From the NCBI RefSeq assembly GCF_000243695.2, contig NZ_AHMN02000006.1, positions 13,021 to 77,020 on the forward strand: a DNA stretch of 64,000 nucleotides, in the 5' to 3' direction. A program made the translations under genes and the position numbers. Below, piece after piece: positions 25,648 to 38,227 of the stretch. The stretch is from Leptospira kirschneri serovar Cynopteri str. 3522 CT. GTDB lineage: Bacteria > Spirochaetota > Leptospiria > Leptospirales > Leptospiraceae. Below the pieces are notes generated by a model that was given only the letters and a program-made list of their open reading frames with translations, did not search any database and was not told the DNA's origin. Positions within the stretch are counted from its first letter, which is position 1, and each line of letters begins with the position of its first letter.

Positions 25648-26406
25648 CTAAAATAATTCCAACCAAGCTTTTCGAAGATCCTGTTTTTCCATAAAATAAG
25701 TCCCAATCAAAGCCGCGTCCACTAATTTACGGAAAGTGTCCAAATCGGAACGGTTTTTTATACCGGATTCGCCCACCTTTACTATATTAGGTGGCAAGAA
25801 AGCGGATACTTCTTCCACCAGATTCTGATGAATTTGAAACGTATCTAAATCTCTCGTATTGATTCCGATAATTTCCGCGCCACAATCCAGGGCAAGTTTT
25901 GCCTCATCCGAAGTATGAACTTCAACCAAACAATCCATTCCCAAAGAAGAAGCAGACTTTAGAAAAGACCGGATCTGTTCCGGAGTCAAAATTCTGACGA
26001 TCAATAAAATTGCGGATGCACCGAAAGCCCTCGCTTCCCGAATCTGAATTTCATCTAGAATAAAATCTTTTCTTAAAACTGGAATTTTCAATTCCGAAGA
26101 AACGTTCTTTAGATCTTCCAAAGAACCTCCGAAATAATTCCGATCCGTAAGTACAGAAATAGCCGAAGCGCCTAACTCTTCGTATGTTTTAGCAATTTGA
26201 ACCGGACGATAATCCGCGCGAAGTTCACCTGCCGAGGGACTTTTCCGTTTACACTCTGCGATGATGGAAAAGGTCCTACTCTTTAAAGAATCACGAAGAC
26301 TAAGACCACGATACGGTAAAGGGTCCCAGGTTGAGATTTTTTCGATTTCGTTTTGTTTTGTAGAAATGATTTCCCGGAGGACCCGGTGAAGTTGAGAAGA
26401 AGACAT
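25648..26406 (-). CDS. trpC: Indole-3-glycerol phosphate synthase
   Basis: 252 residues, TIM barrel. Converts CdRP to indole-3-glycerol phosphate in tryptophan synthesis. Active-site segments are present: [63 protein letters not shown] and VGESGI. The first 40 residues match the family N-terminus. Other trp genes are not adjacent; a STAS gene lies 6 bp upstream on the same strand, an unusual neighbour. Confidence 0.95.
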   Translation of the reverse strand: MSSSQLHRVLREIISTKQNEIEKISTWDPLPYRGLSLRDSLKSRTFSIIAECKRKSPSAGELRADYRPVQIAKTYEELGASAISVLTDRNYFGGSLEDLKNVSSELKIPVLRKDFILDEIQIREARAFGASAILLIVRILTPEQIRSFLKSASSLGMDCLVEVHTSDEAKLALDCGAEIIGINTRDLDTFQIHQNLVEEVSAFLPPNIVKVGESGIKNRSDLDTFRKLVDAALIGTYFMEKQDLRKAWLELF

Positions 26407-26412
26407 TCGGTT

Positions 26413-26745
<333 letters not shown>

Positions 26746-26827
26746 GGGAATAATCCTTATAGTTTTTTGCTACTGACAACTATCGGGGGCGAAAATAACC
26801 TGTCAATCACTGTTCAACGATTTAAAA

Positions 26828-28219
26828 ATGAAATTTCCAGAGTCCTTAAAAGGCCTAAAAATTCTGGTTTTAGGGGGAGGAATCTCCGGAAACTCGGCCC
26901 TTAATTTTTTAATCTCCGAAAAAGCCCAACCAATTCTTTGTGATCAAAATCAACCCGAAAGAAGCGTTGTTCCCTTTTTTCCAGACCATATTCCCCCTCA
27001 GTCTCTTCCTGAAATTTCATTGATTATTAAATCTCCCGGAATTTTACCAACTCATCCGATCCTTTCTTATGCTGTGGATAAAAAAATTCCGGTTATATCG
27101 GAGATTGATTTAGGAAGATATTTTTTTAAAGGAAAAATCATAGGCATCACCGGAACCGATGGCAAATCTACTACTACTTCTTTAATCGCGCACCTTTTGA
27201 AACAGGGTTTTCCTGATTTAAAAGAAGGTGGCAATTTAGGGATTCCCTTTACTTCTTTTTGTAAAGAATCCATCTCTCTCGCCGTTCTGGAACTCTCTAG
27301 TTATCAACTTGAAGATTCGTCCCCTCTTCATCTAAATGTTTCCGTGTTTCTAAATCTTGCTTCTGATCATTTAGAAAGACACAAAACGATGGAAAATTAT
27401 TTCCAAGCTAAACTTAAAATCGCGGATCTATCTAATTCGAATCATTCTTTGATCGTTTCTGAAAAAATCAAAGAAAGAATTTTAAATTCTACTTCTTATC
27501 AATGTAAACTTCTTAGTTTCGGAAAAACCCCTGGTTCAAACGCGTTTTTAGACGAAAGCTCTCTGAAAATCAAAACTTCAAAGTTTATATATGACATCTC
27601 CAAGTTTTATCTTCCAGGAAGTCATAATAGAGAAAATCTCGCGGCTTCCATTCTTGCTGCGGAAGAGATAGGCGAAAAGCCTGAATCAATCCAAACTAGG
27701 ATTCCTCTTTTTAGAGGTCTACCTCATCGTTTTCAAATCGCTGGTGAAAAATTAGGAATTTCGTTTATTAACGATTCTAAATCGACGAACTTACATAGTA
27801 TGCTCGCAGGAATGGCCACTTGGAAAAATCTAGATCAGACTTGTTTAATTTTAGGAGGTAGGCCTAAACAGGAAGACCCGAAACCACTTTATGATTTTCT
27901 AATTAAGGGAATTGGCTGTGTTGTTTTATTCGGAGAGGCTCGATCCGTTTGGGAAAACGGCATTAGAAATATAATCGGAGAAAAACTACACTGTGTCGAA
28001 AATCTAAATGATACTTTTGAAATATTCAAAAAAGGATATATACTTACAGCCGCAGATTCGGACAAAGATAGTATATTTCGTCTTTCCCATGGTATTTCAA
28101 TTTCGTCTTTCGTTTTTTCTCCGGCTTGTGCGAGTTTTGATCAATATAAGAACTTTGAAGAAAGGGGAAACCATTTTCTTTCCTTAGTGAAAGTCTTTCT
28201 AGATCAAATTGATTCTTAA
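26828..28219 (+). CDS. murD: UDP-N-acetylmuramoylalanine--D-glutamate ligase
   Basis: 463 residues. Cytoplasmic peptidoglycan precursor synthesis, adding D-Glu. [13 protein letters not shown] is the N-terminal Rossmann motif, [20 protein letters not shown] the Mur ATP loop, LELSSYQLE and [12 protein letters not shown] the central domain motifs, and [13 protein letters not shown] the inter-domain substrate motif. Length is normal. It stands outside the usual dcw cluster, with no other mur gene nearby. The ribosome-binding site is weak. Confidence 0.96.
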   Translation: MKFPESLKGLKILVLGGGISGNSALNFLISEKAQPILCDQNQPERSVVPFFPDHIPPQSLPEISLIIKSPGILPTHPILSYAVDKKIPVISEIDLGRYFFKGKIIGITGTDGKSTTTSLIAHLLKQGFPDLKEGGNLGIPFTSFCKESISLAVLELSSYQLEDSSPLHLNVSVFLNLASDHLERHKTMENYFQAKLKIADLSNSNHSLIVSEKIKERILNSTSYQCKLLSFGKTPGSNAFLDESSLKIKTSKFIYDISKFYLPGSHNRENLAASILAAEEIGEKPESIQTRIPLFRGLPHRFQIAGEKLGISFINDSKSTNLHSMLAGMATWKNLDQTCLILGGRPKQEDPKPLYDFLIKGIGCVVLFGEARSVWENGIRNIIGEKLHCVENLNDTFEIFKKGYILTAADSDKDSIFRLSHGISISSFVFSPACASFDQYKNFEERGNHFLSLVKVFLDQIDS

Positions 28220-28943
<724 letters not shown>

Positions 28944-29045
28944 TAGAGTTGTTGAAAAATTAATTCTTGATCTGTTTGTATTGGATTGAATGGACAATTG
29001 AAGCAATTTTACGAATTTTCACTATGGAATTTTTCAACAACTCTA
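28944..29045 (-). repeat. Family B MITE-like element
   Basis: TAGAGTTGTTGAAAAATTAA to GGAATTTTTCAACAACTCTA with the interior GGACAATTGAAGCAATTTTA. Perfect 17-bp inverted termini. Confidence 0.9.
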
Positions 29046-29474
29046 TTTTATAAAAACTGAATCTGGTTTAAAAACTAAATCATAAAAAATGAATATCTAA
29101 AAATTCATAATGTGGCTTAATTTGTAGGAACTATATAATTTTTAAAGAATATGGGACGTAATCAAAAAAAAGTCTAATATTTTGAATGAATTTTACATTT
29201 TCTAATGACCGCAGAACGCAATTACATACAGAAATTTGATTCTTGTACTTACCGTTTTATAGAAATTCCCCAAACATCAAATGTACCAAAAAAGATCTCA
29301 TTGATACTTGACTAAAACTGAATAAACCTTCAAAATTTAAAAAGATTACAGATCAGAATTCAAATATAATTCATATGTATATTCAAAATAAACAGATAAT
29401 CATTGGTCTTTATTAGAATATTCCTAACAGTGAAAAATTTTGTTTTCACTGAGGAGCAAAAAAGATAATAGAAG

Positions 29475-29672
29475 GTGAAAATGATGAATATAGTTTTAAC
29501 GATTCTAACTAGTTTCTTTTTATTAGAAACATTAGAAAATCTATATACAAGTTATGTAGAATATTTTCTAAAACAGACATCTTTAGATAACGTGCAAAAA
29601 ATTTCCAAAACGAATCGAAAGCAGAACAAAATACCAATCTTTAAAATTCTAATTTCTCCAATTGTTATCTAG
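29475..29672 (+). CDS. Possible small hypothetical protein
   Basis: 65 codons (or 62 from a second ATG) with AGAAGG eight bases before the start, an N-terminal hydrophobic stretch (MNIVLTILTSFFLLETLENL) and a basic C-terminus. A 9-bp hairpin (CAGTGAAAA/TTTTCACTG) ends 22 bases upstream of the ribosome-binding site. It resembles no family I recognise and lies in repeat-rich DNA; it may be a small membrane protein or chance. Confidence 0.3.
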   Translation: MKMMNIVLTILTSFFLLETLENLYTSYVEYFLKQTSLDNVQKISKTNRKQNKIPIFKILISPIVI

Positions 29673-29713
29673 TTAAGGAATCTCTTAGATGTATCTGATT
29701 ATAAGATCAATCA

Positions 29714-29805
29714 TAGACCTCTATAAAATTGAGTACCGTTAATTTTATCACAAAACACTGATTCCATGCAAAATATTAGGTACTTTATTATATAGTTATG
29801 AGTAA
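29714..29805 (+). repeat. Family A inverted-repeat element
   Basis: ATAGACCTCTATAAAATTGA through TTATATAGTTATGAGTAAT, near consensus, about 200 bp upstream of the VM toxin gene. A stub of a family B end (TAGAATTGTTGAAAGA) follows at 29822. Confidence 0.85.
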
Positions 29806-30007
29806 TTCTAAAAATTCGTATTAGAATTGTTGAAAGATGTTAATAACGATCAAAAAGACGATGATAAATGATACTGTATATCTTCCGTTCACTCGGATCG
29901 TCCAACTTTTCAAACAGGATCAGAGAAGAACTACTGTATCTGTTTCATATAGTGTTATGGATGGTTACATGACCACGTCTTAATTTTTCAAAAAAGAGGA
30001 GGTAAGA

Positions 30008-31906
30008 ATGAATCGTTGGATAGTTTTATTATTAGTTTTGTTGGCTTCGATTGGAGTTGGTTACTCTTACGGTGTAAATCCTGAAAGTGTTCCTATTCCA
30101 TCGAATAAAATTCCTGGTTCGATCATTCAAAGACCTACTGATAAACCCAAAGATAAACCTATCAAAATCGTAATCCATGATGGAGGGAGCTTTTGTTATG
30201 CTCCAGTTTTTATCGGAGGTAAAAGTTATATTCAGATTGAGCAGTGCTGGGAACAAGAAGTTAGTAATGCTAGATACGATGTATTTCAAAGAATTTCTTA
30301 TTACATTAACAACACATGGTTGTGTATTACTGTACCGGAAAGTGTAATTAAGGGAGAAACAAACTGGGATTATGTAAACCTACAACCTTGTACGATCAAT
30401 GATCCTCTACAGAGATGGATCGTAAAGGATAACTCTTTTTGGACTGCAGATGAACGTTATCGGTTAAAGGATTATAAATGGTATGCTTATATCTCAAAAA
30501 ACTCAGGGGATTACTATGACCATACCTTAGATTCTTCTATGGATGATTGGGTTAAGACAGTAGCCACTCCCGGAAACATTAGCATTCTGACTTCTATCTC
30601 TTGGAAACTGGGAAATGATCGTTACTTTATTCGTTCTGGAAGCTCGGATAAAAATACAACACCAATCTACTACAATCCTGAAAGTGGACATCTTGCTCAA
30701 TACAACCCAGTCAGTGGATTGCTCTCTTGTATGTATTCTCAGGTAAATAGTTATAATTGGAATTGGGTTAAGTGGGCATTGTGTAGTGATGCACCTATCA
30801 GTAAGAATAATCCCGCTTATTGGAATGTATATCTTGAAACTGAAGAAGGCGGGATGATTACGGATTATCAAGGCAATGCACTCCGAGTTACTAGATATGG
30901 ACCGAATTGGGGTGTTGCCTATGCTGCTAAACTTTCTTATTTGAAAAAGGATACTACCAATAGTCCTACTTCTCTGTTTTTTGTTGATAGAGATTTATTA
31001 AATTGGGCACGTTACACAGCTAGTAATCTTGGAAAGACAGAACAGTATTGTCCCGCAGGTAAAAAAGAACATTATAATATAAGAGTAAAAAGAACTCTAC
31101 CATCTGACTTTCAATTAACTGAGGAATGGATTAAGAGACTTTACGATATAGCAATTTCAACTGTAACTGATGCTGAAGCAAGTGGTATATGTGGTGTTTG
31201 TCTGCTTCATACTTTTCAGATGTTGGCAGAACTCCAAGAGTATCATTCTCGAGAACCTCTTACGAGTGGGGGTTATTTCTTTGATACAGCTCCTAATAGA
31301 GATCCATTTATCTCGTTTAGACAACGTTATCCGGAATTAGACGGTTCGTTGGCATATATACCTAGGGTATATAACTCAGACAATCCTGATACTAGACCTA
31401 GACTACTTACATTAATATCCGCCATGAATATGATGCCTTTATACGACTGGACACCCTCTCGTGAATTTACCACTCGGCCAGAGATGTTATCTCACATTAC
31501 CTCACTTATAAGTTCTTCTCCGGGAAGTATTTGGTTGGCGTTAATGAGAAGACAACGTCCAGACGGAACTATTGCGGGACATGCCGTTCCAATTCTGAGA
31601 ACCTCTGAAGGATTAGTGGTAATTCCAACGAGAATACCTTCTTCCACATCACTTGAACTCTACAGGCAACATTTAACACCTACTACGGATCCGGTTCAGG
31701 TGATAGATAACTTAGAACAATCAGATAGGACTCTGACATATTTTGCAACTATACAGTTAGGAGAGTTTTACCACAATTTTACTGACTTAGTAATCTCAAA
31801 CAGGAATTGTACTGGAGAAGGGGAAGGCAGAAGAGGCACGGGGGAATATCCAACCAGTGCAACGGTAAATCAGTGTTCGGAAGGCAGGTGCGCACTGCCC
31901 AAGTAA
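30008..31906 (+). CDS. Virulence-modifying (VM) protein, DUF1561/PF07598 family
   Basis: 632 residues, the family's usual length. An N-terminal signal peptide ([20 protein letters not shown]) indicates export. Residues about 55-330 look like tandem ricin-B-type lectin subdomains, with a QRW at residues 135-137 (QxW motif) and paired cysteines. Residues about 340-632 form the conserved C-terminal toxin region, including [18 protein letters not shown] (C395, C398) and [10 protein letters not shown] (H525). In pathogenic Leptospira this expanded family is described as secreted cytotoxins with a lectin-like binding half and a C-terminal effector reported to have DNase activity. A strong AGAGGAGGTAAGA precedes the ATG. 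The gene is isolated in repeat-rich DNA, consistent with an accessory virulence island. Confidence 0.88.
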   Translation: MNRWIVLLLVLLASIGVGYSYGVNPESVPIPSNKIPGSIIQRPTDKPKDKPIKIVIHDGGSFCYAPVFIGGKSYIQIEQCWEQEVSNARYDVFQRISYYINNTWLCITVPESVIKGETNWDYVNLQPCTINDPLQRWIVKDNSFWTADERYRLKDYKWYAYISKNSGDYYDHTLDSSMDDWVKTVATPGNISILTSISWKLGNDRYFIRSGSSDKNTTPIYYNPESGHLAQYNPVSGLLSCMYSQVNSYNWNWVKWALCSDAPISKNNPAYWNVYLETEEGGMITDYQGNALRVTRYGPNWGVAYAAKLSYLKKDTTNSPTSLFFVDRDLLNWARYTASNLGKTEQYCPAGKKEHYNIRVKRTLPSDFQLTEEWIKRLYDIAISTVTDAEASGICGVCLLHTFQMLAELQEYHSREPLTSGGYFFDTAPNRDPFISFRQRYPELDGSLAYIPRVYNSDNPDTRPRLLTLISAMNMMPLYDWTPSREFTTRPEMLSHITSLISSSPGSIWLALMRRQRPDGTIAGHAVPILRTSEGLVVIPTRIPSSTSLELYRQHLTPTTDPVQVIDNLEQSDRTLTYFATIQLGEFYHNFTDLVISNRNCTGEGEGRRGTGEYPTSATVNQCSEGRCALPK

Positions 31907-32168
31907 GTGATCGAAAAGAGTCTCTTCAAAAAGCCAGTTGGCGTAGATGGAAATTTTACAAATACAAAATCTGCGTCAACTTTGTGAAGAACAATCAATG
32001 GCCTCATTCTATTACTGTTACAATCTCAGTATGATCAAACAGAAAAGATGATTTCATTTTATATCCGATAAAGAGGGAAAAGTAGAAGATCTTACTCATC
32101 CCTATAAAAATGAGCGTCTATAAATAAGAACTCATATTTCTAAAAAAATTTTACAAACTCATCTTAGA
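31907..32168. other. Intergenic with possible coding remnant
   Basis: Between the VM gene and coaX. Short coding-like stretches occur in changing frames (FHFISDKEGKVEDLTHPYKN near 32050-32115), suggesting a decayed gene. No intact ORF and no clear terminator. Confidence 0.3.
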
Positions 32169-32942
32169 TTAAGAATTCATTAAATGTAAAATCTGTAAAC
32201 CTCGCAAGGTCAAAAGCGGATCGATCTTATCAAAAATACCAGGATGAGCGGCATCGATTACGGTTACTAAGCCACCGGTCCCAATGACTTGATAATCCTG
32301 TCCTTTATCTTTTTTGATTTCACGAATAATTCCTTCCAAAAGACCGATCCATCCAAAAAAGAATCCTGCTTGAATCGACTCGATCGTAGAATCTCCTAAA
32401 ATTTTTCCAGGAGACTGAAATACAATCGGAGGAAGTTGAGAAGTATTTCTTGTCAACGCGTCCATAGAAACTTTTAAACCAGGAGCGATTACTCCTCCTA
32501 AATACTCTGGTTTTTCGTTCACCACACAAAACGTGGTCGCGGTTCCTAAATCGATAATGATAGATTTACCCGGAAAATCGATCGCACAGGTCGCAGCGTT
32601 TACAAGTCTATCGGCTCCGATTTCATAAGGTCTTGGATAAGAAATGGAAAAAGGCAGTTTCATTTGATAATGAACTCGAATCGCCTCTATCTTAAACCAA
32701 TCTTGAAACATTCTATCTAAGATAGGATTTAAAGTAGGTACGACGCTGGAATAAATCCCGCCGGTGATCATTTCGTTTTCGATTTTGAATTCTCTTAAAA
32801 ATCCTCTGAAGAACAAACCCAGTTCATCGGACGTTCTATCTTTTCTAGTTACGGTTCGTTTGTGAAAGAGAGGGATCTTGTTTCCATTTTCAAAAATTCC
32901 AAAAACGGTGTTCGTATTGCCTACATCTACTACTAAAAGCAT
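32169..32942 (-). CDS. coaX: Type III pantothenate kinase
   Basis: 257 residues. ATP-dependent phosphorylation of pantothenate, the first step of CoA synthesis; type III enzymes are potassium-dependent and not feedback-inhibited by CoA. ASKHA-fold motifs: [16 protein letters not shown] (phosphate 1), [31 protein letters not shown] (phosphate 2) and [15 protein letters not shown]. It is preceded by birA with a 1-bp gap, the common birA-coaX pairing. Confidence 0.95.
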   Translation of the reverse strand: MLLVVDVGNTNTVFGIFENGNKIPLFHKRTVTRKDRTSDELGLFFRGFLREFKIENEMITGGIYSSVVPTLNPILDRMFQDWFKIEAIRVHYQMKLPFSISYPRPYEIGADRLVNAATCAIDFPGKSIIIDLGTATTFCVVNEKPEYLGGVIAPGLKVSMDALTRNTSQLPPIVFQSPGKILGDSTIESIQAGFFFGWIGLLEGIIREIKKDKGQDYQVIGTGGLVTVIDAAHPGIFDKIDPLLTLRGLQILHLMNS

Positions 32943-32943
32943 T

Positions 32944-33702
32944 TTAGTTTAGAGAATGGAAATCCTCCGGACTGTCAATGAAATCCAACCTAGTTCCGGA
33001 AGGAGTTTTTAAAATTAAGGAACCGTTTTCACTCAATCCTTCTAAGATCCCAGTCTGTAATTGTCCGTCTTCTTTATAACGAACGGATTGCCCTTTCCAG
33101 AGAAGTAATTCGTTTAACAAAATCAGTTCTTTTTTTCTTCCTTCTGGATCTTTCCAAAGAAGAATCGATTCGTTTAAAAAAGGAATTAACTTTTCCAAGA
33201 TTTCATTTTTTTTACCCGCACGATTTGGGTTCGTATTTAAAAAACCCGCATCGGTAAGATGAGCTGGAATCGATTCGTTTTTCCCGTATAGATTCAGGCC
33301 AACTCCAATGATTAAAGTCATAAAAGAACCTTCGATTTCAGACTCTATTAGAATTCCTGCAACTTTTTTGTTGCCTCTATATAAATCGTTCGGCCATTTA
33401 ATTTTGATTTCGCGAGTTAGTTCAGGATATACAGAAAGAATGGTTTTACAAACTGCAGTTCCTATAAAAAGAGAAAGCCCCGGTCCTGCATCAAAATTCT
33501 CCAAACCAATTTTTCCAGAAAAGATCAAAGATTCTTCGCCAAAAACTTCCCAGGTTCGGTCCTTCCTTCCCCTTCCAGCGGTTTGTTCTTCCGCTACAAT
33601 CCAAGTCCCATGAGGAAATTCCTTACCTTTGATAACGGTGTTTGTAGAAGTTACGGAATCCAAAAAAATTCCTTTTTCAGGCTGAAGTAATACATTCTGC
33701 AT
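32944..33702 (-). CDS. birA: Biotin--[acetyl-CoA carboxylase] ligase
   Basis: 252 residues from ATG 33702 (AAAGG nine bases upstream; a TTG two codons earlier is possible). Activates biotin as biotinyl-AMP and attaches it to biotin carboxyl carrier proteins. Motifs: [12 protein letters not shown], the biotinyl-AMP loop [23 protein letters not shown] and [14 protein letters not shown], and a small C-terminal SH3-like domain. No N-terminal DNA-binding wHTH, so this is a group I enzyme without repressor function. Cotranscribed with coaX. Confidence 0.94.
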   Translation of the reverse strand: MQNVLLQPEKGIFLDSVTSTNTVIKGKEFPHGTWIVAEEQTAGRGRKDRTWEVFGEESLIFSGKIGLENFDAGPGLSLFIGTAVCKTILSVYPELTREIKIKWPNDLYRGNKKVAGILIESEIEGSFMTLIIGVGLNLYGKNESIPAHLTDAGFLNTNPNRAGKKNEILEKLIPFLNESILLWKDPEGRKKELILLNELLLWKGQSVRYKEDGQLQTGILEGLSENGSLILKTPSGTRLDFIDSPEDFHSLN

Positions 33703-33780
33703 GGCCAATACCTTTGTAGTAGCTTTGGATTGCGCAAGTAGAAAATCACTCTTATTTAAATCGTTATCTACGAAATGATA

Positions 33781-33951
33781 ATTAACGTGAGCAGAGCATT
33801 AGAAAATGAGAAAGAATTTTCTAAAAATGGTAGTTCCCACAGTTTAGTATTTACGGTAATTTCAAGGTTTTGTAAGAGTTCCCACATCCATTTTTTCGCG
33901 GTAAAACAAAATTTTAAGGAACAGATTCCTTATACCGAACTCACGTTAATT
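33781..33951. mobile_element. Family C element, 171-bp copy
   Basis: Ends ATTAACGTGAGCAGAGCATT and CCGAACTCACGTTAATT. The interior GGTAGTTCCCACAGTTTAGT and AGAGTTCCCACATCCATTTT is almost identical to the copy at 56805-56977, indicating recent spread. Confidence 0.8.
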
Positions 33952-34149
33952 AGGTTGAAAACTTTGATTCTTTTTTCGTCTCGATTTTAAAACACAGATT
34001 TTTTAAACACAAACGATTAGAGATAAATGTATTTCTAAAACCTTGAAGAATACTTTTCAATGAACTGATTTTAGTTGAATCCAAATCTATTTATAAATCA
34101 AGAGTTCCTATTGAATCGAAAATAACAATCAATTGTTTAAAATTCCATT

Positions 34150-34385
34150 TCAAACGCGATCCATAGAGAGCCATAACCAACCCCACAAGTTGAAAGAAGA
34201 TTTTAGAATTAGAATAACTCAACACAACGCTCTCTATGAATCGCGTTGTGGGTTGGGAACTCAGTTTTACAGAGGATTTGTCGTAATTCCGACAGATCTA
34301 TATTGAAATCTAAATACTTGTGGGGTTGGTTATGGTAGAGAGCGTTTTGCTAAAGTTTCCCCGCATCCGATCCCTTTCGCGTTAA
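34150..34385. repeat. Family C element fragment
   Basis: AGAGAGCCATAACCAACCCC, TTGAAAGAAGATTTTAGAAT and CCCCGCATCCGATCCCTTTC blocks are shared with 10991-11322 and 63178-63865. The left inverted end is not recognisable. Confidence 0.6.
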
Positions 34386-34398
34386 CTTACGTTATCTT

Positions 34399-34471
34399 AT
34401 TTCTATTTCATGAAAACGGTCAATTGAAGCAGTTTTGTTAATCGCCACTATGGAATTTTTCAACAATTCTA
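34399..34471 (-). repeat. Family B element, one end missing
   Basis: Interior GGTCAATTGAAGCAGTTTTG and right end GGAATTTTTCAACAATTCTA only. Confidence 0.65.
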
Positions 34472-34691
34472 TTTCCTAAGTTGATTTTTTCTAAACCTGT
34501 CTCAAAAACATTAAAAGAAAATTATAATCATTTTAGTAAATTCATTATAAAACGTGGTAGTTCCCACAAAAACGGTCATGGCGATTTACGAACATCCGAA
34601 CAGTTTTTCATAATTCTTAAACCCTCTAGGAGTTCCTAGAATCTTGTGAACTAAAACAACATTATTCTACGGATTGCATTGATTTCTCAAC

Positions 34692-34871
34692 TTAGTAGAG
34701 AAACATTCTACCGAGTTCAATTTGATCCCTTACATCCGTCCAAAGTACACCATTGTCAAAATATAAACGTCGATCATAAATGATCTGAGGCCGAGTCTTC
34801 AGGATTGTTTGATCCTCCGCATGAATCTTGTCTTGCCAAATCCAATAGTTTTTATTCTCAGTCAAAGAAAC
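34692..34871 (-). pseudogene. C-terminal fragment of an unknown protein
   Basis: Sixty codons without a stop on the minus strand, ending TAA: SLTENKNYWIWQDKIHAEDQ then LYFDNGVLWTDVRDQIELGR. Composition (W, Y, D, acidic/basic balance) is much more protein-like than the surrounding AT-rich DNA. An in-frame TAG immediately precedes it and no start is available, so it reads as the surviving 3' end of a decayed gene. No family recognised. Confidence 0.4.
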
Positions 34872-35131
34872 CTACATCGCGTCATTTCGCTTACTTGAAT
34901 TCAATATGAGCTTTTCAAAATTTTCAAACCGGTTCTAAGTTTTGGAACAGATTCTTCTGGGAGTTCCCACATCTTAAGTTTCACTATAAGATCTCAAAGT
35001 TTGCAGCAGTGCCAAAATTAACGTTTTGAATCTTGATTGAAATATCTCTTCGCCGCTATTGTTTTAAAACACTTAGTAAAAAAAATAACGACGAAGAGAA
35101 ATTCATTCATTAGAATATTCTAAAAAATGAA

Positions 35132-36469
<1,338 letters not shown>

Positions 36470-36493
36470 AACTTCAAATTCTTAAACATAAAT

Positions 36494-37354
36494 TCATTTT
36501 TTAGAATATTCAAAATTTTCTACATACTCTCCTACTAATTTTTGAAACTCATCAGGAGCTTTTTTGGGTCGAGACTTTGTAAGAGAAACCACCAACTGTT
36601 CGTCCTGAACTGCAAAGTATCTTAAACCGGTTTCAATGTCAGTAACCTCGTGCCTCATATAACTTCGAATCTTTTCAAAGGAATGAATCCAAGTACTTAC
36701 TTTGATCTTTCTTCCCGCAGGAACCGGATGAAAAAATTGAAATACACCGCCCATAAAAAATAGAGTTGTATCCATTTCTACAAAACGGTCCAGGGTCAAA
36801 CCGGTTTCTGAGGAAAAAAACCATCTAGAATCTTCCACGATTCTCCAAAGATAAGCCGGATTATATTCTCCAAATATATTTCTCTCGCTGTAGAGAGTGA
36901 TCATGGAAGTATCCACTGTTTTACAAGTTCCTCTAAAATCAGGAATCTGTGGAAATTGATCAAAACCGCTCATCTCCGTTTTCTCTAAAGGAAGAAGATC
37001 CATTGGACTTCCGTCTTTTTCCGAAAAGGTAAGAGTTTTAATCTCCGCCGCAATCGTTCCAGTATCCGATAAAACTTTCTGATCCCAAAAAATCTTACCA
37101 TCTTTCAGAGGAAAAGCTTTCGTTTCCGTTTTTAAACAGGCCCCTTCCATCTGCTGAGCCAGAAATCGAATCTGAGACTCCAAAGGATGAATTTTGATCC
37201 CTTGAGATAGAATCTCCCGGATCGAAAAACCGTTCTTTTCGAGAGTTCGAAATCTTCCTTCCAGACAAAAATTCTCATAAGTCCTACTGGTAACGTGTCT
37301 CTGAGTATCCAAATCGGAAATCCGGGTCACGAGTTGGATTTCATCCGCGATCAT
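36494..37354 (-). CDS. Acyl-ACP/acyl-CoA thioesterase-like double-hotdog protein
   Basis: 286 residues. Two hotdog-like halves: the N-terminal half opens with TRISDLDTQRHVTSRTYENF, resembling the DxxRHVNNxxY motif of acyl thioesterases. The second contains YNPAYLWRIVEDSRWFFSSE and a hotdog strand pattern through FQFFHPVPAGRKIKVSTWIH. It is likely to hydrolyse or bind acyl-CoA/ACP in the same lipid pathway as the thiolase downstream. GGAGGCC precedes the ATG. It diverges from the tetR gene over a 258-bp region containing a palindrome. Confidence 0.65.
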   Translation of the reverse strand: MIADEIQLVTRISDLDTQRHVTSRTYENFCLEGRFRTLEKNGFSIREILSQGIKIHPLESQIRFLAQQMEGACLKTETKAFPLKDGKIFWDQKVLSDTGTIAAEIKTLTFSEKDGSPMDLLPLEKTEMSGFDQFPQIPDFRGTCKTVDTSMITLYSERNIFGEYNPAYLWRIVEDSRWFFSSETGLTLDRFVEMDTTLFFMGGVFQFFHPVPAGRKIKVSTWIHSFEKIRSYMRHEVTDIETGLRYFAVQDEQLVVSLTKSRPKKAPDEFQKLVGEYVENFEYSKK

Positions 37355-37374
37355 ATCGGCCTCCGTATTCTTTA

Positions 37375-37474
37375 GGAGATTCTGACCCTATTTTGCGACC
37401 CGTAGGGAGCGAAATAGCGAAATGGAGCGAAATGGCATTCCCTCACATTTGCCTTTGGGGAGATTCTGACCCTA
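37375..37474. repeat. 16-bp direct repeat flanking a 68-bp insert
   Basis: GGAGATTCTGACCCTA occurs at 37375-37390 and 37459-37474. The intervening sequence contains GCGACCCGTAGGGAGCG, related to family C interior blocks. It looks like an insertion or slippage event in the divergent promoter region. Confidence 0.6.
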
Positions 37475-37504
37475 GTTTAGACGAAGCCAAATTTAGATCA
37501 AACA

Positions 37505-37534
37505 AAAAAAACAGAACGTTCGTTCTGTTTTTTT
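37505..37534. promoter_or_regulatory. Candidate TetR-family operator
   Basis: Perfect inverted repeat AAAAAAACAGAACG-TT-CGTTCTGTTTTTTT. The core GAACG-TT-CGTTC has the dyad geometry typical of TetR-family operators. It is placed 79 bp before the tetR start and 150 bp before the thioesterase start. Confidence 0.65.
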
Positions 37535-37612
37535 ACACCAATCATTCAAAGTCATTGACAGAAGATTTTTCCGATGGAAAAATGAACCTTAAGAAATCAG
37601 TTACGTTCCACT

Positions 37613-38227
37613 ATGAAAACTCAATCGCGTAAAAAGAAAGAATCCGGAACGGGAGTTCGGGAAAGAATTTTAGATACCGCTACCTCTCTTTTTTACAAAC
37701 AAGGTTTTTCCAATACGGGTATGAGGCAAATCATTCAGGAATCCAATTCCGTTGCTGCAAGTCTCTACGACCACTATCCTTCTAAAAAAGAATTGGGACT
37801 TGCGTATCTCGCGCGTCAGGAAGAAAAAACTCTCAGCGATCTTCAAGGTTTGATGGATCGTTATCCAGACCTAGGAGAATTTTTGAGAGCCTGGGTGATT
37901 CTCAAAGAAAAACAAATCCGTCACGGAGAATTTGTAGGTTGTCCTTTTGCTGGTTTTGCAAGTCAGGTTATGGATTCCGATCCTGAATATACTGAATTTT
38001 TAAAAGACATTGTAAACAAATGGATTCGTATGATCAGTGATTATCTACAAAAGGTAATCGGATCGGGACAACTTAAAAGAAACATGGACATTCAATATGT
38101 GGCCAGAAGAATTTTAATGGCCTATCACGGTTCCATTACGATGTGGAGAATGACTCAGGAACTTCGTTTTATTCGAGAGATGGACGATTCTCTTCGTGAA
38201 ATCGTGGAAGAATATAGAATTCTTTAA
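37613..38227 (+). CDS. TetR/AcrR family transcriptional regulator
   Basis: 204 residues. N-terminal [55 protein letters not shown]. The C-terminal ligand domain resembles the YfiR/TetR_C class ([20 protein letters not shown]). Likely represses the divergent thioesterase-thiolase genes and itself through the palindrome upstream; an acyl-CoA-type effector would fit the neighbours, by inference. The stop codon overlaps the convergent PIN gene's stop by 4 bp. Confidence 0.9.
   Translation: MKTQSRKKKESGTGVRERILDTATSLFYKQGFSNTGMRQIIQESNSVAASLYDHYPSKKELGLAYLARQEEKTLSDLQGLMDRYPDLGEFLRAWVILKEKQIRHGEFVGCPFAGFASQVMDSDPEYTEFLKDIVNKWIRMISDYLQKVIGSGQLKRNMDIQYVARRILMAYHGSITMWRMTQELRFIREMDDSLREIVEEYRIL

Larger units (their letters stand above)
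33952..35131. other. Long intergenic region with repeat and gene remnants
   Basis: About 1.2 kb without an intact gene. Contents: family C interior (34150-34385), a right-hand family B fragment (34399-34471), GTGGTAGTTCCCACA units, and a 60-codon gene fragment on the minus strand (34692-34871). These are listed separately. Confidence 0.6.

Noticed and set aside
25443..25706. 87-codon minus-strand ORF downstream of trpC
   Set aside because: Overlaps the trpC 3' end, has no ribosome-binding site, and its composition (F, I, K rich) matches AT-rich non-coding DNA.
37505..37534. Palindrome as a bidirectional terminator
   Set aside because: It could form a hairpin with a T-run on both strands, but it lies between two divergent start codons where no transcript should end; an operator explains the position better.
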